A stretch of 64,000 bases of DNA from Cephalotus follicularis (Eukaryota > Streptophyta > Magnoliopsida > Oxalidales > Cephalotaceae). Shown piece by piece: positions 10,480-23,400 of the stretch. Location: positions 183,040 to 247,039 of the forward strand of contig BDDD01000045.1 of NCBI GenBank assembly GCA_001972305.1, in the 5' to 3' direction. How positions within the stretch are numbered: position 1 is the first letter of the stretch; each line of letters starts with the position of its first letter. The translations under genes and the position numbers were made by a program. The notes under the pieces are model-generated. The model saw nothing but the letters and a program-made list of their open reading frames with translations. It was not told where the DNA came from and did no database searches.

Positions 10480-10850
10480 GTAGGACAGAATTATAAGAAT
10501 TCCTAAACCAACTAGGAACAAGTTCTTTTCCTTAGTAGATAAGCATTAGTAGTTGTTTGGTTTTCCTTATGCTAGAATAATTAGTTTTCCTTTTCTGAAT
10601 AGGAGAGTTATTTTAAGTATTTTATTGTTTCTTATTAGACCAGGAAAAGGAGGGGAAAAAAACCTCTATAAATACAAGTTGTGCTAGTGCTAATGACGGA
10701 CAGCTTAATATTAATAAAATTCAGAGTTTTCTCTCTATTCTTTGGTTGATTCCTAATTTCTTCTTGTGGATTCAAGACTTGCGTTTAACTAGAACTAGAA
10801 TGATATCTTGTCTTTCATGCTTCTGTTCCGCTTCATTCTGTTAGTGGCCT
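10479..10850 (+). repeat. 3' LTR of the gypsy element
   Basis: It begins TGTAGGACAGAATTATAAG after the purine tract AGTAGAGGGGACTCA and contains the promoter-like CTCTATAAATACAAG (about 10663). The right end is uncertain, somewhere between 10817 (CTTTCA) and about 10850, because the partner LTR is outside the window. Confidence 0.7.
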
Positions 10851-11405
10851 CACATCTTAATTTTTCTCTTTTGCTGCTATGATTATGTTTCTATTCCTTC
10901 TCCACCTGCTTTGTCCCATCCCCTAGTCACATATTCTCAACTAAGTCTCAATCCCAAATTAGTAGACATGGGCTACCTAAGTCCAAATTTTCAGGTGCAC
11001 TTTATCCAAAGCTAATCCTCCTATGTTTCTGTCAAAACTAAATCTTTATTATTTTTACTTATCTATTTGTGGGTCTACCCTTCCTTTTTTTTAATCAGTA
11101 TACTTGAATCACTTCACTCCTTTTCATGGTAGTAACATCTATAGGCATGCATTATAGGACTCATCTGAAATTCCAAAAGTTATCTTTGAACTGGAAATTT
11201 TAGCCAATACTTTATTCAATGTCGCAGGTCTAAAATTTCGAGTGGTAAATGGGTCAGCATCGCAATGCAATCATCTCGCTTTTTAACTGGACATATATCC
11301 TCATGGGTGTCATATTAATCTTATTCTTTGACGGAGATCTATAACGTATTTGGATAACATGCCGGGAGGAAATTTTATTTTCATTTTCATGTTTATTTGA
11401 TGCAG
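10851..11405 (+). other. Intron sequence upstream of the first visible ABCA1 exon
   Basis: T-rich sequence without coding signals or recognisable repeats, ending in TTTGATGCAG, the acceptor of exon 1 of the window. I take the gypsy-based nest to its left to lie in the same intron, but no earlier ABCA1 exon is in view to prove it. Confidence 0.6.
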
Positions 11406-11447
11406 GAACGTGAAGTGAAAGCCAAGCACCAACAGCTGATTAGTGGC
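11406..11447 (+). CDS. ABCA1: ABCA1 exon (window exon 1)
   Basis: Reads [14 protein letters not shown], a conserved cytoplasmic stretch just before a membrane helix of the second membrane domain. Phase 0 at both ends; acceptor GCAG, donor GTATGT. Confidence 0.92.
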
Positions 11448-14400
11448 GTATGTCTCTCACTCGTGAAATTAAATTTACTGAATTTGTTTGTTTAACAGAT
11501 AATTTGATATTTTCTTTTCATGATAATTAAGCAGGTTTCTGTACTTTCATATTGGACTTCAATATACATATGGGACTTTGTCAGCTACTTATTTCCGTCA
11601 ACTATTGCGATATTCCTCTTTTACATCTTTGGTATGATACCAATTGCAATCTAGTAAAAGTTTGATTCACTTTCAGGTCAAGCTTGTTGGTTTACATTAC
11701 TGAACTTTGACAAATTGGGGGTGAATGTTTTATTATAGGTAACATTTGAACGTTTTTTGATAGGTCAACAAATCAAGCACTCTAGGGGTATCACTAGATT
11801 TCTGAAGTGATTCAATTAATCAAAATATAATCCTTAGGTTGAGATGTCTTATGATTTTACTCATTGTGTGATTAACAAATGCATTGACAAGATATCCTCA
11901 TGTTATGCTATGTCTTGTTAACTTTTTGTAGTACATTCTTTTGCTTATGTATTCAGCAGTTTTTGAATATGTTGATCATCTACCCAAACAATTAAATAGT
12001 ATTCTTTTTTAAAACAAAGCCCTCAGTTCGATTTTTGTTATAGATTGATCCCAGTTTGATTTTAAATAAAGAAATCGTCACTTGTTGGAGCCTCATATTA
12101 TGCACTTCATGTTTATTGGATATAGTTTAGTCTAACTAGAATTACATTTAAAGCATGAACTGCTATTGTAAAGTAACCAAGACATGGCGGTCGCGATGGC
12201 TAATTAGTTTACTCATTATTGGTTTACACATCATTAATCTATGTAGAGATAACTGTTCTTTAAGTCAAAATGCATTAGGAGCCTTTTGGTTGTGTTAAGT
12301 TTCATTATAAAACTTCATTTTCTGTATGTCTCAAAGTTACATAGATTCATAAGCATTTATGATTTTTATTGTCAGGAATCCTTCATCCTATAAGAGTAGG
12401 ATCTTGGGTATAAAAGGTGGGTTGGTAAAACCGCTCAACAGGTTAGCATTTTGGGTTGAAACCCAACCCATGTTAGAGTGGTATCAAAGCCAATCTGACT
12501 CTCTATCCGATTGGGCCCCTCCATTAGAGATACCAAGGTCAAGGTAGATCCGGACTGGGGGTGTCCCTCCCCTCCATAGGTGGGTGGAGCCAGTGCACCG
12601 AGAGCATTGCACACAGGGTAGGAGAGAATGTCATGAATCCCATATCAGATAAGAGTATGATGGATCTTGGGTATAAAAGGTGGGTTAGTAACACCACAAA
12701 ATATGCTAGCCTTCAACGCAAGTAAAAGGCTATGGTCATTGACAGCTTAGGCGTCTAATGCCGTGAAGTCTTGGAATACTATAGTTAATTGAGGATGTCT
12801 TCACATAAAACACTTTCTTTCCGTCAAATTCTTCCTACTTTTGGGCAGAGGTGTAATTATGTAGAAGCGTTACTGAAATACTTGCAATCCGTCCATCATT
12901 GTGGCAATGATGGCACAGATCCATTAAATCCTTGCCATTGTACCTGCCGTGCTCCTTTCTGGTCTGACTCTGCGTTAAACATCTTGTTTTTGCCCTCCAA
13001 GTGTTGCTTTGTCTTACCATGTTATATAGTGTTGTTGCTTACTGTGTCCTTTTTTTAGGTTAAGGTTGTAGATTATATTAATTATGTAACTCGGATCTGT
13101 AGGTTTGGATCAGTTTGTTGGAAAAGATTGTTTCGTTCCAACCACTCTCTTGTTTTTGGAGTATGGGCTAGCAATCGCTTCATCAACATATTGTCTCACA
13201 TTCTTCTTTTCTGACCACACCGTGGCTCAGGTAAGGTTGTGTTTATTTCTCGCATTCTTTTGTTTGAAACATTAAGCTTACCATTCCTGAATTTTAATTT
13301 TCTTACTCTGCATGCAGAATGTGGTTCTCTTGGTACACTTTCTCACTGGCCTTATTCTCATGGTTATATCATTCATTATGGGGCTTATACATACAACAGC
13401 AAGTGCAAATTCTTTTCTTAAGGTTGGAGGATTTTTTTTACATTTTAAATAATATGGAAACTAGTTTACATCATTGATGATGGCCTTCACATTAATCCAA
13501 TCAAATGTAAACCAGATAGCTAAGTAGGTTTTGCAAAATGGCCAAGAGAATTATCTATAGGCAGGGACGGATTTAAATGGGGACCAGCACGGGCACTGAC
13601 CCCCCTTTTTAATTTTTTTATGCCTACATATTATATATTGGGTATTAAAATGGGTATATATTAAATCTTTTTGTGGCCCCCCTTACTCCAAGTCAACATG
13701 AAAAATTCCTAAATACACATGATTTGTGCACTAAACCAATAACATGTAACCACGTAGACATTAATTAAATGTTTGTCTTTCACCTAAAAAATGTTATTGA
13801 TTATGCTTATGTGACTGCACAATAGTGGCTTGGTACTTTGCCATGTGGTACACTAAGTGTAAACAAAAAATCTCTTAAGTCAACATACATATTTAGTTTG
13901 AGTGGCAATTCGATTATATTTTCTATCTAACATATATAAAGGAAAGGTTAAACTTGGGTGTGATGCGGGAGCACCTTGGGCTGCATGCGATGCGTAGTAT
14001 TAGGAGATAGATGCTTATTATTTATTTTGGTATTATTTGATATTTTTATATTTATTTGGGTTAATTATGTAATGTTACATATAATGCGGAAAAAAATTTG
14101 GAGAGAATATGATTGTATGAATTATGTATGTCTCTAAAGTAAAATAGTATACAAGACAACCCTGAAAGAGTATACAGGATAAGCCTTTATATAGGGTAAG
14201 AAATACTAAGTGCAATAGGAATATTATGTACAATAAGAAAACTTTGTATAATAGGAATACTAAGTATAATAGGAATATACATTAACTGGGAAAGTAGAAC
14301 CCGAATTCAGTTTGGAAACTAACATGCAAAACTGGTCTGGAGGATGAGTTTTGGTGAAGATGTCGACAGTCTGATCAGCTGAGGTAACAGGCAGCAGATG

Positions 14401-17400
14401 AAGAGTATGCTGCTGCAGATGATGACGAACAAAGTCCAACTCAAAAGTCCAATCTAAAAGCATTTTTAGTCAATGCCCTTGCCAAGCAAAAAATACCTCA
14501 AAAAACAAATATGAAAAGTCTGAAAGGCTCGGCAAGCAAGCTAAATTGCTTGTTGGAAAGGAGCTGGGAAAAAAGCCCAGAAGACACGGCAGCGTGTGGC
14601 GATTAGGTGGCGGTGCGTGGCGGTCAGGTGGCGGCATTCGGAGAAGAAGGCTACTGGTTTTGTAGATCGGCAGCCGGAGAGTCCAATGGTGGGGTTTGTG
14701 TGGCCTGAATCCACCGGACTTAGCGTAGATCTACAAAAAACGGTGGCGGTGGCAGAGGCGTTGACCGGCGAGTGGCGGCGCGTCGAAGCTCTGTTGACGA
14801 CAAAACTTGAGGCGAAGGTAGACCGGTAGCTGACACGTCCAAAGATCAGCTGCGTTTGGACTGAATCTCGTCCAAAGAAAAGTCAACAGTTGCAGGTGCG
14901 GCTGATGAGGAAAAGGCTAGAATCGAAGCAGGTCGGGGTTTGTTTTGTCGCCGCAAAAGGTATTTAGGCACCGGTAATGCGTCGGCAACCTCCAAGAAAC
15001 ACAAAGAAAAAAGGCAGCGGTGCTAACCACCTTAAAAATTCCTGATACAAGATCTGGGCTCTGATACCATGTTACAAATAATGCGGACAAAAAATTTGAG
15101 AGAATATGATTGTATGAATTATGTATGTCTCTCAACTGAAAAAGTATACTATAAGTAAACTCTGTATAATAGGAAAACTAATTATACTATGTACAATAAG
15201 AAAACTAATTATACTGGAAGAGAATATGATTGTATGAATTAAGTTCAATAGGAATACTATGTACAATAAGAAAACTCTGTATAATAGGAAAACTAATTAT
15301 ACTAGGAATGCTAAGTATAATAGGAATATACATTAACATGTAATTTTATGTTTATGGGATAATCTATAATTATAAATTTATTAGGATTAGGGTTTTATTT
15401 GTATAAATAGGTATATTAAACCTATTATCAGTAGCTTTTGTTGAATTGACAAATTGAATAAGAATTTAGTTATCTGGCTTCTCTCTCTGGTTATTCTTTT
15501 GGACTTCTCATCACCTTCTTCAATCTCCATCTCTGGTCTTCTTCCTCTTTCTTTTAGTCTTCTCCCCCTTTTTTACAGATAAAATCTCTAAATTCTATTT
15601 GAATTTCTATATATCCCAAATTCTTCATCCCAAATTCTGTTTCTTAATCCTTAATTTGTTTTTTTCATTATCTGCTCTACATCAACTGGTATCAGAGATC
15701 AAATTCGATTCCGCAACTACCTCCACCAATCCAAGAATCCCAGAAAAAAAAAACACAACCACTGTTTTTTTTTAAAAAAGAAAAAACAAAATCAGTGAAT
15801 TCAGAAAAAGAAGAAAAAAACGAAGTCTGCCCCCCCAAAAAAAGTCAAACCACAAAACACAAACCCTAGCCGCCTCCTCACCTCCGCCAAAACACATCCT
15901 CCCACCACACCTCCCTAGCCAATATGCAACCACCAATCACACACCTTCAGCCAACTCCGTCGTTGTTCGTACAACACCAGCGACACACATGCCAGAAAAG
16001 AGTTGACTGGCCACTGTCTTCGCCAATCTGGTACATCTGTTGAGCTTCAGACGACGAAACCACCTCTAGAAGAATCCTCTCTCGTTGTTCGGTCCATTCC
16101 TCCAAGATTTGTCGTCAAAAATCGTTGGAAAACTCCAAACGCGCCTGGTGAAGACCAACGCTACTGTCCACCTCTGATCTCACGCCACCTCTAGGAGAAT
16201 CTCCTTGCGTCGATCTGCCCCATCCTTGCAAGATCTTTCGTTGACAACCACCGGACGACGTTGCACGCACGCCAAGCTTTGGTATTCATGCGTGGGATTT
16301 GCGCTACACAACATCTGTTCGCCAATTCAGCACGCACCTTGCACCATGTCAGGAGACAGTGCGATGTCAGCAATATTTTCGGAGACCATTGCCTGCCTAA
16401 TTTTGACATGTTGAGCTCGATTCTGTTGTCCGTTCGGCCTGATTCTCTCTGAAATACAAGTGTCATTCAGGTTGCTAGTTATTACTTTAGTATTGTGTTC
16501 TTTTCTTACGTTGTTATTAGATGAATATTAGGTAACTAAGTTAAGTTGCTTAGGTCCAAGTTATAACCGAAAAAAAAAAATTTGCTTACCTTTCTTTGTT
16601 CTTCATGCCTTCTTTGTTAAACTCGTTTGCCTTGTTTTGTTATTCAATATGGTTCCATCACTTTTAGCTCTTTGAATTGAAAAGAAGAAAAAAATACTTT
16701 ATTTTTATTCATATCGTTCCTCACTGTTCCTTCATGCTTACATTTTGTACTTTGATATGTTGCATTACTCTAATTTATTTGTTATCCCCTTTTTGTGCTG
16801 TCATTACTTTTATCTTTTCTTACTTTAGCATATTAGTTGCATTAGTTTCTTTTGTTTAACGTGTGCATTGTAGTAGTTTATGTTTGCATTTGTTATTTCA
16901 GTTTTATGTCAATCTCAGTCTCAACAATGAATTGTGTTGTTCCGTAATTAAAAAAAAAATGAATGAAAATGGGTTATTATAGGAATATCAATCCCCATAC
17001 ATTAGTGAATTTCCAATCGTTTTCCTATCATCTTGACACTTTCCAGGATTCTACAGACCAACGCTTTGAGAGAATTAATAAGCAGTTTGACCAAGTTGAG
17101 CGATTAGTAAAACAGAGATCTGTAAAGGGTCATGTAGATGAGTCTGCTAGGCAAATTCGTAACACACCATACTCCTCAATGTCAGCCTATAAAACACTCC
17201 AATTTAGGGGCCTCAGTAAAACTTTGAGTCTTGGTACAAGGACGATTCATTAGATGATAAGTCTCATTGTTCTCATTATCGTCCTAGATATCATGACAAG
17301 TACTCTTCTCCATGTAAAACTATTGATAAGTACTCTTTCCCGCCATATAGGATTGATGATAGGTACTCTTCCTCGTCATGTAGAATTGATGATAGTTACT

Positions 17401-20400
17401 GTTCCTCACCGCGTTGGGTTGATGATTGGTATTCTTCTCCACCGCGTAGGATTGATGATTTCTACTCTCATCCTAGGTAACCTGATGGGCATTTTTCACC
17501 TTCACATAGGTGTGAGCAAGATGAGTACATGGTGAGGAACCAGAGTGATATAGTAGATGTGCAATCTCATGATGGACAATTAGATGCTACCTCTATTTTA
17601 GACTGGATAGATGAGATTGAGGAATATTCCCAGTTGTGTCGCCTTAGAGACCCCGAAAGAGTTTGGTTCGCTGAGACAATTAACAAGGTCTGCCAAGAAG
17701 TATTGGAACAATGTCCAACTATATGTAGAGCGTTAGGAGAGCCACCCATTTCTCAGTGAACATTGATGTGTGTTACAAATAATGCGGAAGGAAAGTTGGA
17801 GAGAATGTGATTGTGTGAATTATGTATGTCTCTCAAATAAAAGATTATATAAGATAACCTTTTATATAGGGTTAGAAATACTACAATAGGATTACTATGT
17901 ACAATAAGAAAACTCTCTATAATAGGAAAACTAATTATACTAAGAACACTAAGTATAATAGGAATATACATTAACACACCCCCTCAAACTCAAGATGGGA
18001 AAGTAGAACCCAAATTGAGTTTGAAAACTAAGTTGCACAACTGGTCTAGAGGATGAGTTTTGGTGAAGATGTCGATAGTCTGATCAGTCGAGGTAACAGA
18101 CAGTAGATGAAGAGTATGCTGCTGCAGATGATGATGAACAAAGTCCAACTCAAAAGTTCAATCTAAAAGCATTTTCAGTCATTGCCCTTCCCAAGCAAAA
18201 AATACCTCAAAAACAGATATGAGAAGTCCCAAAGGTACGACAAGCAAACTAAATTGCTTGCTGGAAAGGAGCTGGGAAAAAAGGCCAGAAGACACAGCGG
18301 CATGTGGCGGTCAAGCAGCGGAGTTCGGAGAAGACGGCTACTAGGTTTTGCAGATAGGCAGCCGAAGAGTCCAATGGTGGGGCGCATGTGGCTTGAATCC
18401 ACTGGAGTTGGCGTAGATCTGCAAAAAACAATGGCGGTGGTAGAGGCGTTGACCGGCGCATGGCGGGGCGTCGAAGCTCAGATGACGGCAAAAGTTCAGG
18501 CGAAGTTAAACCGGCAGTCGACACGTCCAAAGGTCAGGCGCGTTTAGACTGAATCTAGCCGGAAAAAAACGTCGACGGTGGCAGGTGCTGCTGACGAGGA
18601 AAAGATTGGAATCGGAGCATGGTGGGGTTTTTTTTTTTGGTCGCTGCAAAAGGTGTTTAGGCACCGGTAATGCGTCGGTAACCTCCAAGTAACACAAAGG
18701 AAAAAGGCAGCGATGTTAACCACCGTAAAAATTTCCGATACGAGATCGGGGCTCTGATACCATGTTACAAATAATGCGAAAGGAAAATTAGCGAGAATAT
18801 GATTGTTTGAATTATGTATGTCTCTCAACTGAAAGAGTGTAGAAGATAACCCTTTATATAGGGTTAGAAACACTAAGTACAATAGGAATACTATGTACAA
18901 TAAGAAAACTCTGTATAATAGGAAAACTAATTATATTAAGAATACTAAGTATAATAGGAAAATATATTAACAATGTGACAAAAACTTGAGGAAAAATACA
19001 TGAGCTATACTGATATGAATGATAAGTACACTAGAAGGAAAGTAGATCAATATTCACTTGAGTTTGTTGAGGACTGTTACGAGCATGTCTTTGATGCAGA
19101 TACTTATACTTATAGGACTCCACATAGATTCGTCTCTTAGGATAATGACTCACACTCATTTAGCTCTTTCTCTACTTTTTGGGACAGTTTCCCTACCCCT
19201 AAAAAGGTCGAGAACCAACTTGTGTGTCATCCAAGTGGTTCTTTTAGTAGTCCTACACCTAGTAGTGCTGGTGAGCAATGTACTAAACTGTCATGCTATA
19301 GGACACATTGCGTCTCAATGCCTTCAAAGAACCTTCGCCTTAGAGTCTGACTGCCCATGTCTTCAAAAAGTCTGAGGTTAGTGATCTTACTGAGGTTGAG
19401 AGTCCAATTGAAGATGTTGTTGAGTAATTAGAGGATGAAAATGAGTTAGTGGATTAGTTCAAAGAAGATGATAGCCAACCTAGTGCAATTCAATGCAATA
19501 TGTCTGATGTTTTGAGTGAGCAATTTCCTAGAAACAATGAGTTTAAGAGTGTGTTAGTCCCACAAGTCCCAATCTTGAAAAGTCTTTTGCATGCTGAGAT
19601 TTGGCGTCCAATTGAAATAATGAATGTGGTTTATTGTTTATGTGCATTGTGGAGCTAAGAAAATTAATGTTGGTAATCATGTCCTCATTTGCATTCGTCT
19701 CTCTTGCAATCTTAAAGGCTCATATGAAAACTTGCATCACCAAGCCATTGATCCCTTCTCCATTATTAAATAATTTAGACCTTGTTGCAAAATAAAGAAA
19801 ATGACGTGTGTTGTTCCAATCACACAGTCTTATGCATTTATATTCATGGAAAATTCAGATTCATAGAACCTGGACTTATAACATATAAGGAAATATAACT
19901 ATTGCAAATCAGAGAATTTGACTTGTGTGTTTTCTAATCACACAGTCTTATGTATTTATATTAATGAAATACTCAGATTCATAGAACCTGGACATATAGC
20001 AAATAAGGAAATACAAACAGAATATAGCCACTGATTGCTTATAACTCTTAACACTCCCCCTCAAGTTGGAGCATATAAATCACCTATGTTCAGCTTGTTA
20101 CAGCACATGCGAAAGTTAGGAGCAAATAGTGACTTTGTGAGAACATCTGTCAGTTGACCCGATGAAGATACAAATGGAGTCTCAACTAGTTTCTTCATAA
20201 CCGCATCACGTACAAAGTGACAATCCACTTCAATGTGTTTGGTCTGCTCGTGATAGACTGGATTACTTGCTATGTATATAGCCGCTTGATTATCACAAAA
20301 CATTTTCATTGGCTTTGAAACTAAATGATTTCAAGAAGTAGAGATCGGAGCCACATCAACTCAGCTGTGGTATGTGCCATTGCCCTATACTCAGCTTCAG

Positions 20401-23400
20401 CACTTGACCTTGCAACAGTAGTTTGCCTTTTACTATGCAACGACACCAGATTACCACCAACAAAGGTACAATAACCCGTAGTAGACGACGATCACTTGCC
20501 GAACCTGCCCAATCAGCATCGGAATATGCAACAAGATCCATATGCCGATTGGGACAATATATCAAACCTTTTCTCGGAGCACTCTTTAGATAGCGAAGTA
20601 TTCGAATGACGGCATCCCAATGAGCTTTTTGTGGAGCCTGCATAAACTGACTAAGTACTCCTACTACAAAGGAAATGTCAGGTCTGGTAACAGTAAGATA
20701 AATCAACTTCCCAATCAAACTCCTATACTGGTGAACATCCGTGAGAGGACTACCATAATCAATCCCAAACTTTTGGTGAGGATCCATAGGAATATCAACT
20801 GGTTTGCAACGAAGCATACCAGTTTCAGACAACAAATCTAACACATATTTCCTTTGGGACAAACTGAGTCCTTTCTTACTTCTTACAACCTCAATACCAA
20901 GAAAATAATGGAGATCACCCAGGTCCTTAGTCTGAAAGTGTTGTTATAAATAAGACTTTACTTCTATGATACCTGTTACATCATCACCTGAGACAATTAT
21001 ATCATCCACATAAACAACTAATACAACCAATTTACCATTATGACCACGAACAAACACAGAATGATCAGAGTAGCACTGTGAGAAGCCACACGATAACACC
21101 GTTGCACTAAATTTCTCAAACCAAGCTCTAGGAGACTGTTTGAGACCATAAATTGCCTTTTGTAGTCTGCACACCTGAGTTTCATTCTCCCCCTGAGCAA
21201 CATAACCTGGAGGTTGCTCCATATAAACTTCCTCACTAAGGTCACCATATAAGAAAGCATTTTTGATATCCAATTGAAATAACGGCCAATCAAAGTTAAC
21301 AACCAAAGAAATGATTAAACGAACTAAGTTCAACGAGCAACCGAGGAGAAGTACTCAAAATAGTCAACACCATAAGTCTGAGTATACCCCTTGGCAACCA
21401 TACGAGCTTTGAGCCGCTCAACAGACCCGTTAGGATGGTACTTAATAGTATACACCCATCGACACCGAACAAGATCCTTACCAGGTGATAAATCTACTAA
21501 ACTTCATGTATTACAAGATAAAAGAGCATCTATTTCCACATCCATGGACTCTTTCCATCCTGGAATATGGAGGGCCTCAACATAGGTTTTGGGTAGAGAT
21601 GTAGTAGACAAGGATAAGGCCAAGGCGTGGATAGATGATGGCAAGTGAGAGATAGAAACATAGTTAATAATGGAATAAATAAGATTAGAGCTTTTAGTGA
21701 GAGAACGTTTACCTTTTCGCAACGCAATGGGTAGATCATTAGAGGAGGAGGATGGTGAAACTTCACCAGAGGAACACGACGGTGGTGGAATCGATACGGG
21801 TGGAGCTGATGGTATCTCTGTCTGGGAAGTAGTTTTCTGCCGCCGTTGATAGACCTGATCATAGAACTCAAAAGGTGGAGACGACTGACTAAGAGTATCT
21901 GAAAAAGGAATCAAGGTAGGAATAGGTGGAGTAGATGGCACCTGCTAAACATCCCTGGGAACCGTAGGAGATGGACCAAAATAGGAATGACCTTCAAAAA
22001 AAGTAACATCAGCACTGAAAAATACTTTTGCCCTATAGGGTCATAACACTTATAACCTTTCTGTGTACTAGAATAACCAATAAAAACACATTTCGTAGAT
22101 ATAGGAGAAAGTTTATCAATGGTAATATGTAAATTGTGAACAAAACAAATACACCCAAAAACACGAAGAGGAAAGTGAAAAACGGGTTGATGGGGGAAAA
22201 TAATAGAAAAAGGAGACTTGTCGGCAAGAACAGAAGATGACATGCCATTAATCAAATAATATGCAGTAAGAACTCCTTCACACCAAAATTGTTTTGGAAC
22301 ATACATATGCATCATAATAGTACGAGCCACCTCAAGCAAATGTCTATTTTTACGTTCCGCCACCCCATTTTGTTGAGGCTTGTACGAACAACTAGTCTGA
22401 TGAATCATACCTTATGTTACACAAAAACTAGAAATCTCATTTTGTATATATTCCAAAGCATTATCAGAACGCAAAACTTTAATAGACATACCAAACTGCG
22501 TTTTTATTTCATTATAAAAATTTTGGAATACAGAAAGAAACTAAGACCTGTCCTTTAACATATATAGCCAAGTGAGACGAGAGTGGTCGTCCACAGAGGT
22601 GACAAAATACATGAACCCCTTTCTATTCCGGACACGACGAGGACCCCAGATGTCTGAATGGACTAAATCAAATAACGACAAATTACGAGCCATAGTACGA
22701 GGAGGATAGGAAGTATGATGATGTTTACCCAACTCGCATGCTTCACATTCAATCTTAGACACTGACTTAAAAGACGGAAAAAGTAGCTTTAAACGAGCTA
22801 AAGACAAATGACCTAACCGACAATGCCACTGAAAAGGAGTCACATCACCACCAGAAGCCACAGCAGCAGAAGAAGTAACAGCTCCACAGGTAAGATAGTA
22901 CAGTCCATCTTTCTCATGCCCTCCACCAATCGTCTTCCTCGTGTGAAGGTCCTGAAAAACACAATGAGTCAGAAAGAATGTTACTGAGCAATGTATGGCC
23001 TTAGTTAACTGACTAACAGAAAGAAGATTTAACGGTAGTTAAGGAACATGTAGGACGGATGACAGATTAATGGAGGAAGTTGGAGAAACATTACCATACC
23101 CTGATACGGAAGTGGATGAGTCATTAGCAAGTATAACAGATGAAGACCGGTTAACATGATTTAAAGCGGTAAACAAAGATGACTTACCAGTCATGGAGAA
23201 GATGCCCCAGAATCAATAATCCAGGGCGGAGTAGTAGAGGTAAAGAAAGCAGATGTACCTGCATTAGCAAGAGTAGCCGAGGAAGTGGACCCAACAGATG
23301 TGTTATGAGATGTCTCAAGAGTCTGCAAACGTCGCAAAATCTGAGAAAGATCATCACGTTGTGAAGTAGAACTACCACCCGATATTTGACCCTGTGGAGT

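Noticed and set aside
12370-12735. Cassandra-type TRIM with 5S RNA
   Set aside because: The repeats contain no 5S-like internal promoter sequence, so only a generic TRIM is proposed.
14580-14830. Captured host gene in E1/E2 (GC-rich block)
   Set aside because: Higher GC and an open frame are present, but the block lies in the leader of both copies and no known protein was recognised; leader sequence is the simpler reading.
16003-16466. Open frames on both strands in the gypsy-D leader
   Set aside because: Located between PBS and gag of a retrotransposon, no domain, mutually overlapping.
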